Assembly: GCF_035046485.1 (NCBI RefSeq)
Contig: NC_085138.1
Span: 30,901,047 to 30,965,046 of the forward strand
Length of the DNA stretch: 64,000 nucleotides
Direction of reading: 5' to 3'
Source of the DNA: Aedes albopictus
Lineage: Eukaryota; Arthropoda; Insecta; Diptera; Culicidae
The stretch's first letter is position 1. Each line of letters begins with the position of its first letter. The position numbers were made by a program, and so were the translations under genes. The notes below the pieces were generated by a model. It was not told where the DNA came from. It saw only the letters and a list, made by a program, of their open reading frames with translations, and ran no database searches. Positions 56,483 to 64,000 of this stretch are shown here, one piece after another.

Positions 56483-56890
56483 GTAGGAAAATGGAATAAC
56501 ACCTGAGTTCTCTTCGTTTTCTGGTTCAAATTTTTGCAAACATCAAAACATTCACTTTCCACTGCCATCGCAATCAGATTCCCCCTTTATAATTTCAGAT
56601 TTACAAATATGAACTTATAAACAATCAAACTCTATAGATTGCACTATAATCGCAACAACTGCAGAAGAGATTGTATAAGAATGCTAATTTGAAATTTCAT
56701 TATTGTTCATTTGAAGTTGAAGTTTTACAAGACGTAGAACATAATCGGATGGAATTGCTGACTTCGTTAACGATTGCAGTTGATTAGTTATTGCATCTTT
56801 TATAATTTCAACTTGGTCTGTACATAAAAACAATTCGAAGTTAACATTCTTATGTGATCTCTGGTTTGCTGGGTTCATAGTAATAACCAC
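56483..56890. other. AT-rich DNA after the candidate donor
   Basis: No repeat or exon recognised. The minus-strand frame at 56684-56890 (68 codons) has no domain. Confidence 0.3.
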
Positions 56891-57240
56891 GCAAATCTAT
56901 CATCTTACGCCTCGCATCCACGCATCAACATATTGTGCCAACCTCTTCCCATCAACACTCCGACATGCGCATGAATTTGTGCAGACGCAGAGGAATATTC
57001 GGTCTACTGTGGATACAAACGATTGCAATCATCACCTCCATTCCCTTCCCGACGTTGGCCTGCAACCTGACGTGGCAGGCGCCATTGTCGCCTCCAAATA
57101 GACGATCACCAACACTTACACAGTGAATATGCCTGCTAGTCCCCGGTAGATATCTCATTGGTTTATTGTGAGTGTAACTGGTCTGGTGATACAAGAGCAG
57201 TATCTATGGGCGGTCAATCAAGCTCAAGCTCAAGCTCTCA
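56891..57240 (+). mobile_element. Probable LINE 3' end with (CAAGCT)n tail
   Basis: GC-richer text (CGTTGGCCTGCAACCTGACG, GGCGCCATTGTCGCCTCC, GACGATCACCAACACTTAC, GGTTTATTGTGAGTGTAAC) ending in CAATCAAGCTCAAGCTCAAG then CTC. The tandem 6-mer tail is a hallmark of some non-LTR retrotransposons. I recall very similar Aedes repeat ends. The left boundary is uncertain and no ORF remains. Confidence 0.55.
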
Positions 57241-59465
57241 TTCCTCCAGAACTCCCTCCAAATAAAAAAAAAATACCAGGGATATCCTGAGAAATTTATT
57301 CAACGATTACCCCATAAATTTACCTGGAAAACTCATCCACAAACTTTTTAAAAATCTTTCAAAGATTCGTTTGGGAATTTTGTCTGGGGATTAATTCAGA
57401 TACTTTGCTAGATGTTACGAACTTTCCCAACAGATTATTTTGGAATATGTCTATTAGTGATTCCATCCAAAAGTCCTGAAGAGATTTCTCCAGTGATTCC
57501 TTCCAAGGAATTTTCAAGATATTTTTCTGAGAATTTCTTCATGAAATCTTCCAGGGATTCCTTTTGAAAAGCCATAGCTTTTCTAAGAACTTTCTATGAA
57601 ATTTTTTTAGACGTCACCTCAGAAATTTGTTTTAGAACTTATTGATAATACTTTCTTTAAGTTCCTCAATGTACTCCTTTCCAAAAGCCTTCCACGGAGT
57701 TCTTTCAAAAGTTTTTTCAAACAACTTCCATGGATTGCATTGGAAATGTCAAGGATTCCATTCAAAAATCTTCCATGGATATTCCTTCCAAAACTGTTTT
57801 ATTAATTTTTTTAGAAATTGTTTCATTGGATTCTTTACCATTTCATCCAGAGATTCTTTAAGATTTTTTTCCAGGGCTTTATTTATTCCCAAAGGATATC
57901 TCCAGAAATTTCCCTAAGAATTTCTTTAGGTTAATTTTCATGGAATTCTTCTGAAACTCCAATAGGGATTACCATGGAAATTCTACCGGGTATTCGTTTA
58001 GAAAATCCATCCATCCATTCCTGGAGAAAATCCCTTCAGAACTTACTACGGAAATTCACTCAAGTTTCACACATTCTTCCACATTTGTTCTTTCGTTAAA
58101 TCATAATCATAGGGATTCCGTTGAAAATTCTCGCAAAAACATGTCCTGGTATTTGGGAATTTACGGATTCGTCCACAAAATCCTGCAGCAATTTCTTCTG
58201 AGATTCGTGCATTATAATTTTCAGTGATTCAGGCAGAAATTGTTTCAGAAATTTCTTCTGGATTTCCTCCCAATATTCCTTCATATATTTTACCAGAAAA
58301 TTTCTCCGGAATTTCCTTTAATGAAAACTCCAAGAACTTCTCCATGGATTCTTTATTGTATTAATTCAGAATTATTTTCTGGAAATTTCGACATGTTTTC
58401 TTTCTCTGGATTTTTACCGAAACTGGTATAGACAATTCACCAGTTATTTCTTTAAAAATTCCTTAAGAAAAATGTCTACAGATTCCTCCTAGCGTGCTTT
58501 CAGAAAGTCTTACAAGATCATTACTTAAGTATTTTTCCAGGAATTCACAAAAACAGCAATTAACTTTCCCAGAAATTGCATCAAGGGTTTTCCTAGGGGT
58601 TTATCCAGGTATATCTCCAGAAAGCTCTTCAAAAATCCCTCCCAAGATTCTTTAAACAATCCCCAAGATTTCTTCAGATTTTTCTCTAGAAAATCATTCA
58701 TGAGTATTTGCTGAGATTTTAACAAGCATTCTACTGAAGATTTCATAAAAAAAATCAGAGATTCTGTTCGGATTTATTCTGAAATTTCTCCAGAAATACC
58801 TGCAAAAAAACTAAAGAAACTTTTTGTGAATTTCAGGGATTTCTTCAGCAATTTCTGGAAATGCTTCCTTCAAAAGCTCTTCCATGGGGCTTTTTAAAAA
58901 TTCTCCTAAAAATGTTTTCAAAGCAAATTGCTACAGGGATTCCTGGACGAAAACTCCTGTTGCAATTTTTGAAGTAATCTCTAGAAAATATCCTGAAAGA
59001 ACGCCTGAGAAAATAACTGAAGAAACTACTTCAGGTCCCTCCCTATTTCCGTGATCAAATCACTAGAAATTTACGGAGAAACTTTGCAAGCAATTCCTAG
59101 AAAAACTTGATTGTGAGATTTCAGAAGGGATCACTGGAGAAATCCATGGAGGAATATCTGAAGGTATCTCTTGGAATATCCCTGCCGAAATAGCAGACAA
59201 AAAAGTGGTGGAATTCTTTTAGAAATCTCTCAATACATTTCTGAGGGATTTCTGGAGGAATTTCAGAATGAATCCATGCTAGGACTCTTGAAAACGTTTC
59301 GAGTAATACTAAGAAGAGTTTCATACACAATTTCTGAAAGGGAGAATTCTTGGCGGTTTTTTTTTAAAGAACTACTTAAGAAAGTTATAAAAATGAATTT
59401 ATTGAAAAAATCATTCATAGAATACCTAGAAAACGGGAGAACCCTCTGTCGTCATATGTCTTAGA
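57241..59465. repeat. Filler, skew flips near 58970
   Basis: Pyrimidine-rich (ATTCCTTCCAAAAG, CTCCAGAAATTTC) to about 58960, then purine-rich (GAAATCTCTGAAGG). Frames of 60-97 codons are low-complexity. No gene. Confidence 0.55.
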
Positions 59466-60237
59466 ATACGGCAGACAATTAAACGTTCCATAATAAATAC
59501 AAAAATTCCCATAAATAATTCGAAAAGTCCCAGTGAAGAAACAGGGGTGTAAGCAGTAATAAATTACAAAAGTTCCATAAACAAATAAAAAAATGCATAA
59601 ATAAATCAAAAGTTTCCATAAATAATTGATTTTCGAGCAATTAAAAAAGTCAAAAATGCAATGAATAAATCAAATGTTGCAATAAAAAAAGCCATTTGGG
59701 GATTTTTTTTTATTATCGAACACTTTGGGCCGAAGGGTCTCCGATTTCAATGAAAATTTCACCAGAGCTAGAGGTCGTGGATATATGACCATATATGGAA
59801 TTCAAAAAAATCATAGTCGACTATTTTTCCGGGAATCACTAGATGAAATTTCACGATTTTTCAAAATTTTGTAAAACATCCCAAACTTCAAAAAATCGTA
59901 TCTCAAAAACTATGCATCGTAAAACAAACTTTTTTTAATGAAATCGACGCCAAATTACTTCAGCAATCCGATAAAAATACATTGAGAAAAAAGTTTTTCA
60001 GAAAATTTTTCACCATAGAGAAAAAACGTCTAGAAATGCTAATAAAAGTACCGTCTGTATCATAGATTATTTTGAACAAAATTTTTCCTAGCGCAAAAAT
60101 TAATGTTCTTCATTTCGTTCTTTGACGCCAAAATGGAATCTCTAACCGTTTTAGAGATATAGCCAAAAAACCAACGGTCAGTCGCTATATTTTCATAGGA
60201 AGCCATCTACAACAGCGGCCGTTCACCTGTTGCAACA
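59466..60237. other. AT-rich DNA
   Basis: Repeats of ATAAATAA/CCATAAATAAT words (59470-59690), then AT-rich DNA with no gene. Confidence 0.4.
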
Positions 60238-60424
60238 TGTTTGCTTTGCAACGAGCAAATGACATACGCTAATTGTAACATAACTTTGACACTAACGTGC
60301 ATCGGAGTGCACTGACAGCACATATATAGCCTTTTGAATGCATTAAATAGTCATGTTTTGCAATGATCGGGTTTCTAACTAAAATGTGTTTCAAATAACA
60401 AGTTAACAACGAGCCAATGCCACC
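60238..60424 (-). repeat. Left arm of a distant inverted repeat
   Basis: Reverse complement (GCATTCAAAAGGC, ATATATGTGCTGTCAGTGCA, TAGTGTCAAA, ATTAGCGTATG, GCTCGTTG) matches 62104-62285 at roughly three-quarters identity by eye. The arms are about 1.7 kb apart, so they may be the ends of an older element. The apparent frames in both arms (60269-60454 minus, 62101-62319 plus) follow from this homology. Confidence 0.65.
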
Positions 60425-60726
60425 GGTGAGCGTAAAATTACTTATAGCACTCATGCCCTATATGTTTTCCATTTCAATTTAAGAAAACAATGAAAACAAA
60501 GAAAACTATTAACGGAGAATGGTTAGTACTCAGCAAAATATTTGAAATTTTACCTAACGAAAAAAAAAATTGCATACGAATTTCTATCTTATTTAACTTA
60601 ATTTTACATCAAACAATTTCTTGTATAGAATGTTGAACGCAAGGTTCATACTGAGAGCAAGCTGTAAATTTATAAACTGATGGAAAAATGTGTGCGATAC
60701 GACGAGGTCCTTTTGTTACAGGTTAA

Positions 60727-60927
60727 GGACAAGGTATTTGGAGTACATTGCTCAAAATTTCTAGAGCACTGTTTTTTAGAACCGTTGAACGGATTTGGAT
60801 GAAAATGCATCACGCTGTTGACAACCACTGAACAATTAGCATGATGCATTTTCATCCAAATCCGTTCAACGGTTCAAAAAAACGGTGCTCTAGAAATTTT
60901 AAGCTATGTACTCCAAATACCTTGTCC
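60727..60927. mobile_element. Palindromic MITE, TTAA (piggyBac-type) family, copy 2
   Basis: GGACAAGGTATTTGGAGTAC ... ACTCCAAATACCTTGTCC, 201 bp, with intact TTAA on both sides (60723-60726, 60928-60931). Near-identical to 17761-17960. Halves complementary with few mismatches. No coding. Confidence 0.9.
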
Positions 60928-60931
60928 TTAA

Positions 60932-61632
60932 ATGATATAACATTTTTAACTGTGTAAGTAACAAAAATGCATAGTTGCGTAGTATTTTTTGATTATAATT
61001 CTTTTGCTTCGTTCAGAAATAACGAAAGCATTCTAGAAATTTTCAAAAGATATAGATAGTTAAAGATCCAATATTGACCCATGAAGCTTCGTAAATACAC
61101 AGGCTGTGAATGAAAATGAGGACGTTAGAGGATTTCTTGAAATTAAACATTTACTTGACATCTTAGAGCATTAAACAATTTTAGTCAATATTTTAATCAT
61201 TCGAACCGTGCACCTACTTATTGGTTGATTCGAATATATTATGGGTAGTAGTATGGGTTTGCCATGCTCGTTCTCAAAACTGATTAAGTCTTTTTGACAA
61301 CAAATTGTTAGTTAGAAAGAAGTGACGAATTGATTGATCTCACATTTCAGTGTTTTTTTCTATTAATCAATGTCAAAACTTACTTTAACGGTAATGATCG
61401 ATCCTCCAGCGTATCGTGCTGTCTCAACTGTTGTCAACTCAGTAGCTCTATACAGAGCTCGGAATTAATCTTTGCCAACCATTGCTGAATATTATTATCG
61501 TCACTGTTGGAATTGTGTCGCTTCTTAGAACAGGAAAAGCTTGGTTTGTAGCAACAATGTTTTATTAGCGCGTTAAGAAGTTGTATGCATGGTAAAATTT
61601 AATTTGCTGCCCGTACTAATTAGTACATGTTT
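60932..61632. other. Unassigned AT-rich DNA
   Basis: No repeat signature, domain or RNA recognised. Confidence 0.3.
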
Positions 61633-61788
61633 ATTTTATTATCTGTATTAACGAGATTTTTAGCCATAGGCTAGTTCATCTCGGGACCCACACTTTACTT
61701 CCCTTCGTATGTCGGGAGTGGGATTCGATCCCAGGTCCTCGGCGTGACAGTCACGAGCTGTAACCATCACACCAGATCCGCTCCAGAA
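61633..61788 (-). mobile_element. tRNA-derived SINE, GGTGTGATGGTTA family, longer copy
   Basis: On the minus strand: GGAGCGGATCTGGTGTGATG, box A TGATGGTTACAG, box B GGGATCGAATCCC, then GAAGTAAAGTGTGGGTCCCG, CTAGCCTATGGC, AAAAATCTCGTTAATACAG. The 11-bp duplication AGTACATGTTT flanks it (61622-61632, 61789-61799). Sister of 42476-42584. Confidence 0.85.
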
Positions 61789-61799
61789 AGTACATGTTT

Positions 61800-62103
61800 G
61801 TTCCTCTCATCCATGGTATATATCTTTTAAAGTTCCGTTAAGTTTTAAATTAGTGTTTTTTCCAAAGCACATTATACAAACACATTATGCACAGACCATG
61901 CTATTTATTAAATATTGAGTGGAAAATGTCTCTTTATGGTGTATAGAAGAATCCACATACCAATGATCATTTAAGCAACAAAAACTCTATAAAAACAAAA
62001 TAAAGCTTTACATGTGTAAAGAGACCTTATAGTTACCTGATATCCACTCATCTCTAACGGCATATGATTGCTTTGATTGAAAAAAAAAATACGTTGAAAT
62101 ATG
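61800..62103. other. Unassigned AT-rich DNA
   Basis: Nothing recognised. Confidence 0.3.
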
Positions 62104-62285
62104 CGTTTGCTCGTTGTAAACTTGTTATTTGCAACGCTTTCTAGTTACAAATCCATTAGTTCAAAATTTGATAAGTTGTTGCATTCAAAAGGCACTCAAG
62201 TGCCATATATGTGCTGTCAGTGCACTCCAATTCACGCTAGTGTCAAAATTACGTTGCGATTAGCGTATGAGCGATTCCAAGCAAC
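62104..62285 (+). repeat. Right arm of the distant inverted repeat
   Basis: Partner of 60238-60424: TTTGCTCGTTG, AACTTGTTATTTG, GCATTCAAAAGGC, TATGTGCTGTCAGTGCACTC, ATTAGCGTATG. Spacer DNA between the arms contains one MITE and one SINE inserted later. Confidence 0.65.
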
Positions 62286-62497
62286 AGCATCAAAATTAAG
62301 GAAATTTTTTAATTCATGATTTTCTATTGAACTGAAACTTTGCACAGTTTTTCAGTTCCATCTAAATCGCCATTTTTCGATATCAAATTTTTATTTTGAA
62401 TCACGACTAACTTTTCGAAAGGGTGTATGTGAAAATGGTTCAATAATATTCAAAAATCTGTACAGCCAAAATGGTTCGTTCGATTGTTATGAATTTT

Positions 62498-63080
62498 TCA
62501 GCAAAGTTAGATAACTAAATGGTGATTCCTATGAAAATATACACTGTGAAAAAAACATCTTTTTTTACATTAAAAATATCATTTTTGTCACAAAAACTCA
62601 AATATCTCAAAACCCTATCTTTTTACCAACGCAATTTTTTTAGGGAAGACGGTCCATTGTATTAGCAATCTACCATAAAAATTTGGTGATGGTAAACTAA
62701 TAAACAAAAAAGTTATAACATTTCAAACATTTCACAATTTTCACATTTGGTAAATATTTTTTTCTGTGTAAATTATTTCGGTCAGAAATCGCAGTTTGAT
62801 GCTGATTTTATTGTTCAGCAAAGTTAGATAACTAAATGGTGATTCCTAAGAAAATATACACTGTGAAAAAAAATCTTTTTTAACATTAAAAAATATCATT
62901 TTTGTCACAAAAACTCAAATATTTCAAAACCCTATCTTTTTACCAACGCAATTTTTTTAGGGAAAACGGTCCATTGTATTAGCAATCTACCATAAAAATT
63001 TGGTGATGATAAACTAATAAACAAAAAAGTTATGACAATTCAAACATTCCACAATTTTCACATTTAGTAATAATTTTTTT
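62498..63080 (+). repeat. Two direct copies of a 265-bp AT-rich unit, period about 317
   Basis: TCAGCAAAGTTAGATAACTA at 62498 and 62815 begins two near-identical copies (AAAACCCTATCTTTTTACCA, ACGGTCCATTGTATTAGC, ACAAAAAAGTTAT). The linking GAAATCGCAG(T/C)TTGATGCTGA at about 62787 recurs at about 63392, showing a third, partial period. No gene. Confidence 0.8.
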
Positions 63081-63679
63081 TAGTGTAAATTAGGCTAATA
63101 CAAATTTCGATTTTCTCTTATGTCACCGCCCCCTCGGAAAATTTTGGTCGGAATTCAACATTTTGAGGGGGGCACAAATAAAATGTTCAAGAAAATCAAC
63201 AAATTTAAGGTGTAATTCGAGTTCCACAGAAACTTTCTTAATAAATCCGATGAGTTTATCTATGTTGCCTAATTGTTTGGATATTTTTCCATCGAATACA
63301 TTTATTATTTATCATCCTCCCCCTTAACGAGTCAACGAGCGCTGTGACAAAAGAAGAAAATGAGATTTGTTCCTGCCTTTATTTCGGCCGGAAATCGCAG
63401 CTTGATGCTGATTTTATTGTTAATGGCCTTGCGTGAGTAAAACAAGCTGTTTTTATTATGTATTATGTATATTATATGTACAGTAATGTTCCGATTTTAT
63501 CACGCCCTCCGCGCATTAGTCGTTTATTCATTATTTGCTGTTACATTTGAGGACAAGTGTTTTCCCTCTTCTTCAAAATGAATGTTGAAAGCGTGTTTTG
63601 CAACGTTAAAAATATTGAAATGGGTATAGATGTTGAAGTATATATCAAAGCATTTTTGAAAAGGGGCGTGATTAATTGT
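63081..63679. other. AT-rich DNA near the right edge
   Basis: Contains the third partial copy of the 317-bp period (about 63380-63430). No gene otherwise. Confidence 0.35.
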
Positions 63680-63865
63680 TTAAACTGATGTCGCTGATGG
63701 TACGGTGACATGACTCTCTGCACTTAGCACTTCTGGCAATTTCTCAGTTGTTGTCGTTTTCGAACTTCCTACGCCCTGCTTTACCGATGATATACAGATG
63801 GCTCGTTTGTCAAAGTCTAGACGGCAGGACGTGCAAATGCGTAAATTTGGATTCAATTTGGGCAT
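63680..63865 (-). CDS. Possible short coding frame or exon, Cys-pair motif
   Basis: Minus-strand ATG at 63865 to TAA at 63680, 61 residues: MPKLNPNLRICTSCRLDFDK, then KRAICISS, then a Ser/Thr/Glu-rich tail. CTSC gives one CX2C half of a possible zinc site, and no second pair is present within this frame. The frame is open upstream only to a TGA five codons before the ATG, after AATCTGAAAG, which could be an exon start. Composition is more protein-like than neighbouring frames. It may be the last exon of a gene whose rest lies beyond the window. No family recognised. Confidence 0.33.
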   Translation of the reverse strand: MPKLNPNLRICTSCRLDFDKRAICISSVKQGVGSSKTTTTEKLPEVLSAESHVTVPSATSV

Positions 63866-64000
63866 AACCAGTCTCTTTCAGATTATCTATGGTGCTTTCG
63901 GTGAGATTTCGTAACTCCTTTGATCATTTTTTTTCATCAAACGGTCTACAAGAGAGAGTTGAGTTGAAGACCTTTGAGAAAGCGACTGTTCATGTTGTTC

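Overview
This window looks like nuclear DNA from a culicine mosquito, most likely genus Aedes. The evidence is a tRNA-derived SINE that I recognise as Feilai-like, four other tRNA-derived SINE groups, many palindromic MITEs, and long stretches of the degenerate GAAATTCC/GGAATTTC-type filler common in Aedes genomes. I cannot tell A. aegypti from A. albopictus by eye. There are no bacterial-type operons and no intact recognisable gene. Almost every long reading frame is a by-product of repeats, including an 881-codon frame that lies inside a satellite.

Layout. 1-7.5 kb: filler, then three copies of one LTR (1312-1999 minus, 6160-6750 plus, 6873-7486 minus) carrying tandem tRNA-Lys-type primer-binding-site units. 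Between them lie degenerate promoter-like tandem units (2.7-5.5 kb) and a MITE. 7.5-11.7 kb: filler with two SINE insertions. 11.7-13.8 kb: GC-richer apparently unique DNA. 13.84-16.43 kb: about 113 copies of a 23-bp hairpin satellite. 16.4-23.1 kb: unique DNA, filler, a TTAA-flanked MITE and a TAA-flanked MITE. 23.1-24.8 kb: a TIR element holding two tRNA-like stretches. 25.0-26.3 and 36.0-39.0 kb: two members of one element family with a 151-bp internal array. 27.2-34.6 kb: a foldback element whose long inverted arms are arrays of a 154-bp unit. 39-43 kb: a pre-miRNA-like hairpin, a candidate minus-strand exon with a CCHC motif, a GC-richer island, SINEs and a possible solo LTR. 43.2-45.2 kb: a broken non-LTR retrotransposon cut and inverted between two MITE copies. 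45-53 kb: filler, MITEs, LINE 3' ends, small CpG-rich tandem arrays and a TA-flanked foldback element. 53-57 kb: mostly unique DNA with a candidate first coding exon at 56339-56482. 57-64 kb: filler, more repeats, and a possible small coding frame at the right edge (63680-63865, minus).

The possible host coding content is four small candidate exons (40302-40477 minus, 52864-53055 plus, 56339-56482 plus, 63680-63865 minus). None is assigned a function. The rest is best read as long introns or intergenic DNA built by repeated transposon insertion, tandem amplification and inversion. The strongest unusual structures are the hairpin satellite, the TTAA foldback element with 154-bp array arms, the MITE-bounded inversion inside a LINE, the LTR with multiplied primer-binding sites, and the 151-bp array that repeats an AACCGGTT palindrome.
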